DNA of 64,000 bases from Chromohalobacter canadensis (lineage in GTDB: Bacteria; Pseudomonadota; Gammaproteobacteria; Pseudomonadales; Halomonadaceae): positions 3,038,001 to 3,102,000 of the forward strand of contig NZ_CP140151.1 in NCBI RefSeq assembly GCF_034479555.1, read 5' to 3'. This document shows positions 15,920 to 25,244 of the stretch, in pieces; the stretch's first letter is position 1, and the number at the start of each line of letters is the position of its first letter. The notes beneath the pieces are model-generated. The model was not told the origin of the DNA. It was given only the letters and a program-made list of their open reading frames with translations, and made no database searches. The translations under genes were made by a program, and so were the position numbers.

Positions 15920-16779
15920 TGAGCGATCTGTTCAGCGTGGCGGATGTCAGCGCCGCGCGCGGGCCTCTGCGCAAGATGGACATAGTGCCCGGCGACGCGG
16001 AGACGCCGGCGCAATACACCCTGCGTGCCGGCGAACAGCGCATCGGTCTCAATGCGCACCTGGGTGCCTCGCTGCGGCTCGTGCATACCGGCGCCATCCA
16101 TTGCGTGCATTGCGGGCGCGCCACGCGCAAGAGTTTCGCCCAAGGCTATTGCTACCCCTGTTTCAAGTCGCTGGCGCAGTGCGATACCTGCATCGTCAAG
16201 CCGGAGACCTGTCACTACCACTTGGGAACCTGCCGCGAGCCGGCGTGGGGCGAGCAGCATTGTTTCCAGCCGCACGTGGTCTATCTGGCCAATTCGTCGG
16301 GACTCAAGGTCGGCATTACGCGCAAGACGCAATTGCCTACACGCTGGCTCGATCAGGGAGCGATTCAGGCGTTGCCTATTCTCGAGGTCGACAATCGCCT
16401 GCAATCGGGATTGGTCGAAACCTTGTTCAAGCAGGTGGTGGGCGATCGCACCAATTGGCGGGCAATGCTGAAAGGTGATGTGGCGCCGCTCGATCTGCCC
16501 GCCGAGCGGGATCGTCTATTGTCCGCGCTCGATCAGGAGTTGGCGTCGCTTAAGCAACGTGTTGGCGAGCAGGCGATTGGTACGCTGACGGAGCCCCCGG
16601 TCGAGCTGCACTATCCTGTCCTGGAATCTCCCCGCAAGGTGGTGTCGCACAATTTCGATAAATCCCCCGAGGTCAGCGGCCGTTTGATGGGGCTCAAAGG
16701 GCAGTACCTGATTTTCGATACCGGCGTCATCAATCTGCGCAAGTTCGGTGGGTACGAAGTGGACGTTGCGATCGAGTGA
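15919..16779 (+). CDS. DUF2797 family zinc-binding protein
   Basis: A 286-aa protein of unknown function. A cysteine-rich block at about residues 64-110 has paired CxxC motifs (CVHCGRA, CYPCF, CDTC) and further Cys/His residues, indicating structural zinc. The following region (YLANSSGLKVGITRKTQLPTRW) resembles the two-strand core of GIY-YIG-like domains, as noted for DUF2797; the nuclease role is unproven. The ATG overlaps the preceding stop (TGATG), with no spacing. Confidence 0.78.
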   Translation: MSDLFSVADVSAARGPLRKMDIVPGDAETPAQYTLRAGEQRIGLNAHLGASLRLVHTGAIHCVHCGRATRKSFAQGYCYPCFKSLAQCDTCIVKPETCHYHLGTCREPAWGEQHCFQPHVVYLANSSGLKVGITRKTQLPTRWLDQGAIQALPILEVDNRLQSGLVETLFKQVVGDRTNWRAMLKGDVAPLDLPAERDRLLSALDQELASLKQRVGEQAIGTLTEPPVELHYPVLESPRKVVSHNFDKSPEVSGRLMGLKGQYLIFDTGVINLRKFGGYEVDVAIE

Positions 16780-16857
16780 GCATGGGACCTTGAAGTCGAG
16801 CCCTGCGATGCCATCTTAGGAGTATCGACACCGATGTCGTTCAGCCAAGGAGCTCGC

Positions 16858-17541
16858 ATGAAGATTTTGATGGTACTGACGTCGCATGATCGTATGGGTG
16901 ATACCGGTAATCCCACCGGCTTCTGGCTCGAAGAATTCGTTGCGCCGTACTACGTGTTCAAGGATGCGGGCGCCGAGTTGACCCTGGCCTCGCCGAAGGG
17001 CGGGCAGCCTCCCATCGACCCGACGTCCACACAATCCGATGCGCTGACCGATGAGACACGCCGCTTTGATGGCGATGAGGAAGCCAAGGCGCAGTTGGCC
17101 AATACGCGCAAGCTGGCTGAGGTGCGCGCCGATGACTACGATGCGGTCTTCTACCCCGGTGGCCATGGCCCGCTGTGGGATTTGACGCAAGATCGCCATT
17201 CCCAGCAGTTGATTCACGACTTCCTCGTGGCTCACAAGCCGGTCGGGGCGGTTTGCCATGCGCCTGCCGTGTTGGTGCATGCCCAAGGCACCGACGGTCA
17301 GTCAGTGGTCAAGGGGCATCGTGTCACGGGGTTCTCGAACAGTGAGGAAGACGCCGTGGGGCTGACCGCTGTCGTGCCGTTGCTGGTGGAAGATGCCTTG
17401 AAAGAAAAAGGTGGCCACTATGAGCGCGGCGACACGGATTTCGATGCCTTCCAACTGCGCGATGGCCTGTTGATCACTGGTCAGAACCCGGCCTCTAGCG
17501 CACCGACAGCCAAGTTGCTGCTGGATGCTCTGACAGGCTGA
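16858..17541 (+). CDS. DJ-1/PfpI family type 1 glutamine amidotransferase-like protein
   Basis: A 227-aa protein of the HchA/YajL/DJ-1 superfamily. Nucleophile-elbow Cys133 lies in GAVCHAPAVL, preceded by the conserved acidic region and FYPGGHGPLWDL. Related enzymes act as glyoxalase III or protein and nucleotide deglycases under carbonyl stress. AAGGAG seven bases before the ATG at 16858 gives the start. Monocistronic, with a downstream terminator. Confidence 0.86.
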   Translation: MKILMVLTSHDRMGDTGNPTGFWLEEFVAPYYVFKDAGAELTLASPKGGQPPIDPTSTQSDALTDETRRFDGDEEAKAQLANTRKLAEVRADDYDAVFYPGGHGPLWDLTQDRHSQQLIHDFLVAHKPVGAVCHAPAVLVHAQGTDGQSVVKGHRVTGFSNSEEDAVGLTAVVPLLVEDALKEKGGHYERGDTDFDAFQLRDGLLITGQNPASSAPTAKLLLDALTG

Positions 17542-17572
17542 GATTACCCTCGATCCTTATACACTTCTCTTG

Positions 17573-17605
17573 TAATGGCTCGCCTTGGCGGGCCATTATT
17601 TCTTT
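17573..17605 (+). terminator. Intrinsic terminator after DJ-1 family gene
   Basis: An 11-12 bp stem containing one G-T pair, followed by TTTCTTTT. Located 30 bp after the DJ-1 family stop. Confidence 0.8.
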
Positions 17606-17691
17606 TGGGTTAATAATGCCTTTCCTCGATGCATGCTGGCGTGACGCGTAATAGCCATTATGCTGAAGGCATAATCGGTGGAGGGGCACGC

Positions 17692-18246
17692 ATGTGGCGT
17701 AATTCGGTACACGGCTGGGGTTTGCCTAGCATTCTCCTGCATTGGCTGAGTGCCGTGTTGGTCGTGTCGCTCTTCGTGCTTGGCTGGTGGATGACTGGCC
17801 TTGGTTATTACGATCGCTGGTATCAACTCGCGCCGTGGTGGCACAAGTCACTGGGCCTGATGCTACTGGGTTTGACGCTGCTGCGGCTGGCATGGCGCCT
17901 GGGTCAGCCCACTCCCAAGGCGCATGGCCTGTCTTGGGAGCGAATGCTGGCGCATGCCGGCCATTGCCTGCTGTACGTTTTGCTGTTGACGGTAATGATG
18001 AGCGGCTATTTGATCTCGACCGCCGAGGGCCAGGGCATCAGCGTGTTCGGTGCCTTTGAGGTGCCGGCGCTGATCAGCGAGCTGCCGAATCAAGCGACCC
18101 TGGCGGGCGATGTGCATTGGTACGCTGCCTGGGCACTGATAGTGCTGGCCGTGGGCCATACGCTGGCGGCGCTTAAACATCATATTTTCGATCGTCGGGA
18201 CACCCTGCGTCGCATGTGGTGGCCCGGCGGATCTCGACGCCAATGA
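17692..18246 (+). CDS. Cytochrome b561
   Basis: A 184-aa four-helix diheme b-type cytochrome of the YceJ/CybB family that carries electrons between quinone and periplasmic or membrane partners. Candidate heme-ligand histidines lie in ILLHW, WWHKSLGL, LAHAGH and GDVHWY/VGHTLAALKHH, spaced as in the family. GGAGG before the ATG at 17692 sets the start. The next gene, 64 bp downstream, is a yceI homologue, reproducing the conserved yceJ-yceI pair. Confidence 0.88.
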   Translation: MWRNSVHGWGLPSILLHWLSAVLVVSLFVLGWWMTGLGYYDRWYQLAPWWHKSLGLMLLGLTLLRLAWRLGQPTPKAHGLSWERMLAHAGHCLLYVLLLTVMMSGYLISTAEGQGISVFGAFEVPALISELPNQATLAGDVHWYAAWALIVLAVGHTLAALKHHIFDRRDTLRRMWWPGGSRRQ

Positions 18247-18310
18247 GTTCGATATCCGTGGCGGTATGCCGCCACTCTAGTACTTCCATCCTTCATCTCA
18301 GGAGATGACG

Positions 18311-18907
18311 ATGTTCTCGAAATCGCTACGCAAGACCGTCACTGGCGCCGCCCTCGGCGCAGCCGCGCTATTGCCGATGACCCAGGCCAGTGCCGCCGAG
18401 TACCAGATCGACACCGAAGGGCAGCATGCCTTCATTCAGTTCAAGATCAGCCACTTGGGCTATTCCTACGTGCTGGGTACGTTCGACGAGTTCTCGGGGA
18501 CTTTCTCTTATGATCCCGATGCGCCGGATGCGTCCAGCGCCAATGTCGAGATCGACGTGACCAGCCTCGACAGCAACCATGCCGAGCGTGACAAGCACAT
18601 CTTGAGCGACGACTTCCTGAACGCATCGGAGTATCCCACCGCAACGTTCGAGTCGACCGGCTTCGAATCGACTGGCGAAGGCGAGGGCAAGCTGTCCGGC
18701 GACCTGACGCTGCATGGCGAAACGCAGCCGATCACCATCGATGTCGACCATATCGGTGGGGGCGACGATCCCTGGGGCGAATACCGGAATGGCTTCGAGG
18801 GTGAAACGACGCTGACGCTGTCCGACTTCGGTATCGATACCAGCAAATTGGGGCCGACTGCGTCCACTGTCGATATGTACCTGGTGGTGGAAGGTATCCG
18901 CCAGTAA
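18311..18907 (+). CDS. yceI: YceI family periplasmic protein
   Basis: A 198-aa exported lipocalin-fold protein; the family binds polyisoprenoid chains. A signal peptide (residues 1-28, cleavage after ASA) precedes a YceI domain with the usual FxIsHLGYSYVLGTF, LDSNHAERDKHIL, FLNASEYPTATF and LTLHGETQPIT elements. AGGAG lies directly before an ATG at 18305 and six bases before the ATG at 18311, so 18311 is chosen. It probably functions with the upstream cytochrome b561. Confidence 0.93.
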   Translation: MFSKSLRKTVTGAALGAAALLPMTQASAAEYQIDTEGQHAFIQFKISHLGYSYVLGTFDEFSGTFSYDPDAPDASSANVEIDVTSLDSNHAERDKHILSDDFLNASEYPTATFESTGFESTGEGEGKLSGDLTLHGETQPITIDVDHIGGGDDPWGEYRNGFEGETTLTLSDFGIDTSKLGPTASTVDMYLVVEGIRQ

Positions 18908-18931
18908 ATTCGCCACGCATGATCGAGCCTG

Positions 18932-18958
18932 AATCGCCCCGCCTTGTGCGGGGCGATT
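18932..18958. terminator. Hairpin terminator between yceI and diguanylate cyclase gene
   Basis: An 11-bp perfect GC-rich inverted repeat with loop CTTGT, between two convergent genes. Short T/A runs lie on both sides. Confidence 0.75.
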
Positions 18959-18968
18959 TGCGTTGGGC

Positions 18969-20783
18969 TCAGTCTTGGGAGATCGCCAGGCGGTTGCGCC
19001 CGCTTTGTTTGGCCTCGTAAAGTGCCATGTCGGCGTGATGCAGCAGGGTTTCGGCGTACTCACCGTGCTGGGGGTAACAGGCGAGCCCCAAAGAGACGGT
19101 AAGACGAAGCGGCGTCCCTTCGTTCATGGCGATATCCAAAGTGGCGACCTGTTGGCGGAGATGCTCGCCGCGCCGCCGTGCGGCGGATAGTCCGGCACTA
19201 GGCATGATGACCACAAATTCCTCGCCGCCGTAACGGCAGACGATATCGCCACGCCGAACGTTGTCGCTCAAGAGGTTCGCAACGTCGATCAATGCCTTGT
19301 CGCCAAAGGCATGGCCGTGGTCATCGTTGATTGGCTTGAAATGGTCGATATCCAGCATGAGGACTGACAAGGGGCTGGACTGGCGCTCGGCACGTGCCAA
19401 TTCGCGCGTCAAGGTATCGTCCAGGAAGCGTCGGTTGTAGAGACCGGTCAAGGCGTCGCGGATACTGGCCTCCTCGAGTTGTTCGCGCAGTCGCACATTG
19501 CTTAGCGATAGTGCCATATCTTCGGCGGCGCCCTTGGCAAATTCGGCTTGAGGATCGCCGTTATCCGCCTCCTCAGGGGCACTGGCGAGATGAAGATGCA
19601 GGACACCCATCGGCTCCTCCGTGCCTTTTAACAGTATGCAAAGATGGCGCCCGGGATGAGCGGCGCGTAGATGAGAGCAGACCTGTACAGAGTGCGCCGC
19701 TGGAAGAGTGACATCGCGTATCCCGCCCTCACGCAGGGTCAGGCATTCGCCTAAGTCGATATCACCTTGGTCCTCGCCCCACTGGCAAATGCGATGAGGC
19801 GGGCTAGCTTGTGCATCAAGGCACCACAACGTGCCGCCGAGGGTATTGGCAAAGACCGTGGGTAACCGGTCGCGGAGGGTCGACTGCGCTTCCTGTGTAC
19901 TGCGGCAGGCTTGCAGGGCTTCGATAAGATCATGGCGTGCCCGCATATCGCGGGTTCGGTCGCGCACCAACACATTGACGCGTTCGGCGAGCTCGCGATT
20001 GGTGCGTTTTTCGGTGGCGACCATCGCTTCTAGGCGGGCTGCCATGGCATTGAAGGCATGTGCCATCCAGGTGAATTCATCACGTCCCCTGAGTGCCACG
20101 CGCTGGCTGAGATCCCCCGCGACCATACGCCGTGAGCGCTGGGTGATTTCCGAGACAGCGTGGCGGGTGCGACGAAACAGCGGCCACCAGGTCAGCAGGG
20201 CACTCGCCAGCGCCAGCAAAATGCTCCATACCATGATGTACTGCGCACGTTTCGCGGCTTCCTGGCTATCGGCCTGGCGTTTATGGAGAGCTTCCTGCTC
20301 AGTATCGATGAAGGCTCCCATTACCGTGCGGAACTCATCGACCAGGCGTTTGCTGGCTTTATCGGCTACGGGAGGGAGTGCGGCATTGTCGTTGCGCGCC
20401 TTGATAATGCTGTCGGTGGCGACGTTTTTTATCCACTGCCGGAAAAGCTGATTGGCCTGATCGAGGCGTTGATTTTGCATCGCGTCGTTTGAGGCCTCTT
20501 GCAAGCGTCTCAGAGTGCGTGGAAACATGCTCAAGGCGCGTTGGTAGGGCGCCAGGTAATCGCCATCTCGGGTCAGGGCATAGCCACGCTGGGCAGTTTC
20601 GGCGTCCATAAACAGGCGCATCAAGTGATTGGCATCGGCAATCACCTCGAGAGTCTGGGCGACGGTGCGTGCCGTGCGCTGCTCGACCTGAGACGCCTGA
20701 TAGAGGGCGAGGCTCCCGGTCAGCATGATCATGAAGGGCACGATGGCGGCAATTATCATGCGTGCGTAGAGTGAGTGGGGCAT
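18969..20783 (-). CDS. Membrane diguanylate cyclase (CHASE3-like sensor, HAMP, GGDEF)
   Basis: Synthesises the second messenger cyclic di-GMP. In order: a transmembrane helix (about 3-28), a periplasmic CHASE3-like domain with MDAETAQRGYALTRDGDYL, a second helix (about 190-215), HAMP (GDLSQRVALRGRDEF), a coiled linker, a degenerate GAF-like stretch (about 300-430) and a C-terminal GGDEF domain. The active site is GGEEF, preceded by RRGD five residues upstream, so the inhibitory I-site is intact. The length is 604 aa from the ATG at 20783. A TTG ten codons earlier is possible, but no ribosome site supports it. Confidence 0.9.
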   Translation of the reverse strand: MPHSLYARMIIAAIVPFMIMLTGSLALYQASQVEQRTARTVAQTLEVIADANHLMRLFMDAETAQRGYALTRDGDYLAPYQRALSMFPRTLRRLQEASNDAMQNQRLDQANQLFRQWIKNVATDSIIKARNDNAALPPVADKASKRLVDEFRTVMGAFIDTEQEALHKRQADSQEAAKRAQYIMVWSILLALASALLTWWPLFRRTRHAVSEITQRSRRMVAGDLSQRVALRGRDEFTWMAHAFNAMAARLEAMVATEKRTNRELAERVNVLVRDRTRDMRARHDLIEALQACRSTQEAQSTLRDRLPTVFANTLGGTLWCLDAQASPPHRICQWGEDQGDIDLGECLTLREGGIRDVTLPAAHSVQVCSHLRAAHPGRHLCILLKGTEEPMGVLHLHLASAPEEADNGDPQAEFAKGAAEDMALSLSNVRLREQLEEASIRDALTGLYNRRFLDDTLTRELARAERQSSPLSVLMLDIDHFKPINDDHGHAFGDKALIDVANLLSDNVRRGDIVCRYGGEEFVVIMPSAGLSAARRRGEHLRQQVATLDIAMNEGTPLRLTVSLGLACYPQHGEYAETLLHHADMALYEAKQSGRNRLAISQD

Positions 20784-20805
20784 GAGGCGGCGTTTCCTCA
20801 GATAT

Positions 20806-20820
20806 GTAACCAATGGTTAC
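20806..20820. promoter_or_regulatory. Palindrome upstream of diguanylate cyclase gene
   Basis: GTAACC and its complement GGTTAC flank AAT, about 23 bp upstream of the ATG at 20783. A related GTAACC half-site lies near 20956 before the dkgB-like gene. A regulator site is possible, but no regulator is known. Confidence 0.35.
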
Positions 20821-21003
20821 GTTTCGATTGATCATAACGGCACTTGGTAGCCAAGCTCAATGGCGATCTAGCGTGAGGAAGGTGTTGAAAGTCAATTTAA
20901 CGGTCCCCACCTGATGTATTGATAGGACAGATCACCTGACGCCATGTTTCATATTGTAACCAGGCGTTTTGTACTGTCTTTTGCCATCTGACAAGGAGCC
21001 ACC

Positions 21004-21819
21004 ATGCTTAACCAACGCACGTTGCCCCGCATTGGTCTCGGTACCTTTCGTCTCAAGGACCAAGACGTCATCGACTCGGTTACGTCAGCGCTGTCACTCG
21101 GTTACCGGCATATCGATACCGCTCAGTTCTACGATAACGAGCGTGCTGTGGGCGAGGCGCTCAAGCAAAGCGATGTCCCTCGCGACGAGATCTTTTTGAC
21201 CACCAAGGTGTGGTGGGACCGCCTACAGCCGCAGGCATTGTTGGAAAGCTTCGAAGAGAGTTGCCGGCAACTCGGTGTCGAATATGTCGATCTGGCCTTG
21301 GTGCACTGGCCATCGCCTGACGACGAGGTGCCGATGGCTGATTACATCGGTGCCTTGAGTCAGGTGCGCGAGAAAGGCCTCACGCGCGAGATCGGTGTCT
21401 CCAACTTCACAGTGGCGCAGCTCGATCAGGCACTCTCGGTCCCCGGGGGCGAGCACTTGATCACCAACCAGATCGAAGTGCATCCCTTCCTGGCTAATCG
21501 CACCGTGGTCGCGCATTGCCAGGACAAGGGCCTGCAAGTCACCGGTTACATGCCGCTGGCGGTGGGCAAGGTGATGGACGAGCCCGTGCTCAAGGAAATT
21601 GCCGATGCGCACGGAGCGAGTCCGGCGCAAATCGCGCTGGCTTGGGTCGCGGCGCGCGATATCGTGGTGATCCCGTCGTCCACGAAGCCCGAGCACCAGA
21701 AATCGAACCTGGAAGCGATGGCGATCACTCTGAGTGCCGACGAAATGGCACGCATCGATGCGCTCGACCGGGGCGAACGTATCGCCAATCCGGATTTTGC
21801 CCCGCAGTGGGATGCCTGA
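21004..21819 (+). CDS. dkgB: Aldo/keto reductase, DkgB-like
   Basis: A 271-aa NADPH-dependent oxidoreductase of the AKR superfamily. The catalytic tetrad is visible: Asp38 and Tyr43 in DTAQFYDNE, Lys68 in TTKVWW, His in ALVHWP. The GVSNF segment and IPSSTKPEH cofactor loop are present. It is most like 2,5-diketo-D-gluconate reductase B, which also reduces methylglyoxal and other aldehydes. AAGGAG lies before the ATG. The gene is divergent from the cyclase gene and followed by a strong hairpin. Confidence 0.9.
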   Translation: MLNQRTLPRIGLGTFRLKDQDVIDSVTSALSLGYRHIDTAQFYDNERAVGEALKQSDVPRDEIFLTTKVWWDRLQPQALLESFEESCRQLGVEYVDLALVHWPSPDDEVPMADYIGALSQVREKGLTREIGVSNFTVAQLDQALSVPGGEHLITNQIEVHPFLANRTVVAHCQDKGLQVTGYMPLAVGKVMDEPVLKEIADAHGASPAQIALAWVAARDIVVIPSSTKPEHQKSNLEAMAITLSADEMARIDALDRGERIANPDFAPQWDA

Positions 21820-21867
21820 ACCGTCATCACTCACGAAGGCGCTTTTTGCTGACAGCCTGTTAGACTT

Positions 21868-21901
21868 GGCGCCCCCGGTGTCGACCGATACCGGGGGCGC
21901 C
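21868..21901 (+). terminator. Hairpin terminator after dkgB
   Basis: A 12-bp perfect GC-rich inverted repeat with a 10-base loop. The trailing T-tract is weak (CTGTTTG). Confidence 0.7.
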
Positions 21902-21941
21902 CTGTTTGATACCTTGATCGTTGATTCGCAATGAGGTTTCC

Positions 21942-23278
21942 GTGACGGAATCCATATCCTCGCTACGTCGCCAGCTATGGCAGCAGACCTGGCCCATGGC
22001 CATTGGCGTGCTCTCGCTGCTGGGTTTTCAGCTTGTCGATAGTGCTTTCATCGCCCGTTTGGGCACCCAGCCGCTCGCGGCACAGTCCTTCACCTTCCCG
22101 CTATCGTTTCTGATCATCGGTGTTCAGGTGGGGTTGGGTATTGCCATCGCGGCGCTGATCTCACGCACCCTGGGTGCCGGCGATACAGCGCAAGCCAGGC
22201 GTCTAGGCAGCCTTGTGCTGGTCGGTGGAAGCGTATTTATGGCACTGCTGATGCTGATCATGTGGGTCGCGCAGACGCCGATCTTCACGCTTATGGGGGC
22301 CGATGCTCCCACGCGGGAGCTGATTCGCGCCTATTGGGGGCCGCAGTTGGTGGCCAACTGGCTGGGGGCGGTGCTGTATTTCGGCTATAGCCTATTCCGG
22401 GCGCACGGCGATACGCGTTTGCCGGGTAAGCTGATGGTGCTGACCAGCCTGATCAATTTGGGCCTCGATCCACTGCTGATTTTCGGTGTCGGCGACTGGT
22501 CGGGCTGGGGGCTGCCCGGTGCGGCTTGGGCGACAGCGTTGGCGTTTGCTATCGGCATCTGGCACTTGGTGATGCGTCTGCGTGCACATGACTGGTTGGC
22601 GCGTCACGGATTACGGGACGAAATGCGTGCCTCGGCCGTGCCGTTCATGGCGATCGCTGGGCCTGCAATGATCAGCCAGTTGATGCCGCCGCTCTCGGCG
22701 ATGCTGGCGACGTCGATCGTTGCCGATCTGGGGGAGACTGCCGTCGCAGCCTGGGGGTTGGCTAGCCGCCTGGAAACGCTTTCAATGATGGTGGTGCTGG
22801 CGCTGACCATGTCACTGCCACCCTGGTTGGGGCGTTGTTACGGTGCTGGCGATTGGTCGCGCATCGACGCCTTGATGAGCCTGGCGGCGCGTACCGCCGT
22901 GCTTTGGCAACTGGGGCTGGGATGTGTCATGGCATTGGCGGCGCCTTGGGTGGCGTTCGTCTTGTCGGGCAATCCGGAAATACGCGACGAACTCGCGACT
23001 TTGATTCGTTGGCTGTTACCCAGCTATAGCTTGCTGGGCCTTTGCATGCTGGTGGTGTCTGCCTCCAATGCACTGGGCTGGCCGGTACGTGCCATGCTGC
23101 TTTCCTTCATGCGCTTGTTCGTATGTTACTTGCCATGCTTGGCGGTAGGCGCCTGGCTGTCGGGGATCTTCGGGGTCGCCTGGGGGGCCGCGTTGGGCAA
23201 TGTGCTGGCCGGGGGGTCGCCTGGACCATTTTCCGGCGTTCCTTGACGCAACGTATGGCGGTCAATTCCGATACTTGA
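21942..23278 (+). CDS. MATE family efflux transporter with C-terminal frameshift
   Basis: A multidrug and toxin extrusion antiporter with about 12 transmembrane segments and the QLVDSAFIARLG and QVGLGIAIAALISR helices of the DinF/NorM fold. The frame beginning with GTG at 21942 (GAGG five bases upstream) ends prematurely at 23246 with SPGPFSGVP. If one G is added to the six-G run at 23211-23216, the frame continues as GGVAWTIFRRSLTQR to a stop at 23278, which looks like a genuine C-terminus. The cause is either a real one-base deletion or a base-calling error; most of the protein is unaffected. Confidence 0.8.
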
Positions 23279-23431
23279 GAACGCTGTTCTTTAAGTCATA
23301 AAAACCAGACTATGTATAAAAATCGATTTCATCATCTAGGTGTAGACTAGATTACCTCATAATTTACTAGCCTTCCCATCCTATACTGGCGCTTCGTTCA
23401 GCATCCAATCAGCGCCAAGCGGGGGAAGGCC

Positions 23432-24691
23432 ATGCACGTACTCATTCTCGGCAGTGGTGTCGTCGGCGTCACCAGTGCCTATTACCTGGCATCCCAGGGG
23501 CACGAGGTCACGGTGGTGGACCGTCAGGCCGGACCCGCCATGGAGACCAGCTATGGCAATGCTGGTCAGGTGTCGTTCGGTTTTTCCTCACCCTGGGCGG
23601 CGCCCGGCATCCCGCGCAAGGCGCTCAAATGGATGTTTCAGGAGCACGCGCCGCTGAAGATTCAGCCCAAGCGCGACCCCGCCATGGCACGTTTCATGAT
23701 GGCGATGTTCAACAACTGCACGCCCGAGCGCTACGCCGTCAATAAGGAACGCATGGTGCGTGTCGCCGAGTACAGCCGCCAGTGCATCGATGCGTTGCGT
23801 CGTGATACGGGGATTCGCTACGAGGATCGCCAGCGAGGTCTGCTACAGCTGTTTCGGCATGAGTCGCAGGTCGAGGCGGTAACCAAGGACATGCGGGTGC
23901 TGAGCGAATGCGGTGTGCGTCATCGGCTGCTCGGCGCCGAGGAGTTGGCGACGGCCGAACCGGCGCTGGCACGCGTGCCGGGCAAATTCGTGGGCGGGCT
24001 GCACTTGCCGGACGATCAAACCGGCGACTGCCACTTGTTCACCCAGCGTCTGGCCGAGCATTGCCGTGAGCACCTGGGCGTCGAATTTCGCTTCAATGTC
24101 GATATCCAGCGCATCGAGCGTCAGGCGGGACGTGTCGAGCAAGTCATGACCTCGGAGGGTGCCTTGAGCGCCGATGCGTACGTGGTGTGTCTGGGCAGCT
24201 TCTCGCCGCTGTTGGTCAAGGATCTGGACATCCGCTTGCCGATTTATCCGGTCAAGGGGTATAGCCTGACGCTGCCGGTGACCGACGACGGTGGTGCGCC
24301 CCAATCCACGGTGATGGACGAGACGTTCAAGGTTGCGATCTCGCGTTTCGACGACCGGATTCGTGTCGGCGGTACCGCCGAGCTGGCCTCCTATGACCTG
24401 AGTCTGCTGGAAAAACGCCGTGCGACCATCAGCATGGTGGTGCGCGATGTCTTTCCTGAAGGTGGCGACGCGGCCAAGGCCGAGTTCTGGACTGGTCTGC
24501 GCCCGATGACCCCGGATTCGACGCCGATCATCGGCGCAACCCGCTATGACAATCTCTGGCTCAACACCGGGCATGGCACCCTCGGGTGGACGATGAGCTG
24601 CGGCAGTGCCCACCTGCTTGCCGATCTGATAGCGGGCCGTCGCCCGGAAATCGATCCCCACGGGCTGGGTGTGGCGCGTTACGCCGCGTGA
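23432..24691 (+). CDS. dadA: D-amino acid dehydrogenase small subunit-type DadA
   Basis: A 419-aa FAD enzyme that oxidises D-amino acids (classically D-alanine) to keto acids and feeds electrons to the respiratory chain. An N-terminal Rossmann FAD motif (VLILGSGVVGVTSAYYLA) is followed by the family segments TSYGNAGQVSFGFSSPWAAPG and GLRPMTPDSTPIIG, and the terminal TGHGTLGWTMSCGS FAD loop. The start has GGGGGAAGG upstream. The 150 bp before it are AT-rich and contain a short inverted repeat (23334-23352) that may be regulatory. No alanine racemase gene (dadX) is adjacent. Confidence 0.92.
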   Translation: MHVLILGSGVVGVTSAYYLASQGHEVTVVDRQAGPAMETSYGNAGQVSFGFSSPWAAPGIPRKALKWMFQEHAPLKIQPKRDPAMARFMMAMFNNCTPERYAVNKERMVRVAEYSRQCIDALRRDTGIRYEDRQRGLLQLFRHESQVEAVTKDMRVLSECGVRHRLLGAEELATAEPALARVPGKFVGGLHLPDDQTGDCHLFTQRLAEHCREHLGVEFRFNVDIQRIERQAGRVEQVMTSEGALSADAYVVCLGSFSPLLVKDLDIRLPIYPVKGYSLTLPVTDDGGAPQSTVMDETFKVAISRFDDRIRVGGTAELASYDLSLLEKRRATISMVVRDVFPEGGDAAKAEFWTGLRPMTPDSTPIIGATRYDNLWLNTGHGTLGWTMSCGSAHLLADLIAGRRPEIDPHGLGVARYAA

Positions 24692-24803
24692 TCTTGTGGC
24701 GTGGGGAATCCCTGAGCGCATCGCTTGTCCAATACTCGCATCAGACTCGGTCCATCAGTACCGGGTACTCTTGGGTGTGATGAGAGCTATTGAGGAGGCA
24801 GCG

Positions 24804-25217
24804 ATGACGATTCGCTCAGACTGGCGTGCCGCAAGCGTTAGCATGCTGGTGTTTTTATTGAGCAGTTCGATACTGATGAGCGGGGCGGTACTCGCCCAGG
24901 ACGAGGCTACGACGTCCGGGGAGCAGAAAGGCCAAGCGACCGAGCCAGGCGAGGTCAGCGAGAAGGCGACTGGGGTCAGCGACGAGGATGCCAGTTTCGG
25001 TCAGGGTGGCGCGCAGACACCGCTCGACCAGCGCCGTAACGCGGTGACCTTTGGTCAGATGGATGTTGACCAGAATGGCGTGCTCAGCGAAGAAGAGGCG
25101 CGTCAGGCCGGCCAGCTCGAGCTCTTCCAGCGTCTCGATGACGGCGAAGGCGAGGTCACGCGGGAGACGTTCCGGGAAGAGACCGGTTCGGACACGCTGC
25201 CTGAGGTGGAAGACTAA
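24804..25217 (+). CDS. Secreted EF-hand-like protein
   Basis: A 137-aa exported protein of unknown function. The signal peptide covers about residues 1-32 (VLA-QDE), followed by an acidic Ser/Glu/Gly-rich stretch. Then comes one clear EF-hand loop, DVDQNGVLSEEE, and a second imperfect one (LDDGEGEVTRETF), so calcium binding is likely. GAGGAGG six bases before the ATG is a strong ribosome site. It lies 112 bp after dadA on the same strand; co-transcription is possible but unproven. Confidence 0.78.
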   Translation: MTIRSDWRAASVSMLVFLLSSSILMSGAVLAQDEATTSGEQKGQATEPGEVSEKATGVSDEDASFGQGGAQTPLDQRRNAVTFGQMDVDQNGVLSEEEARQAGQLELFQRLDDGEGEVTRETFREETGSDTLPEVED

Positions 25218-25244
25218 GCCGCGCGGCATTCATGCTAAAAGCAG

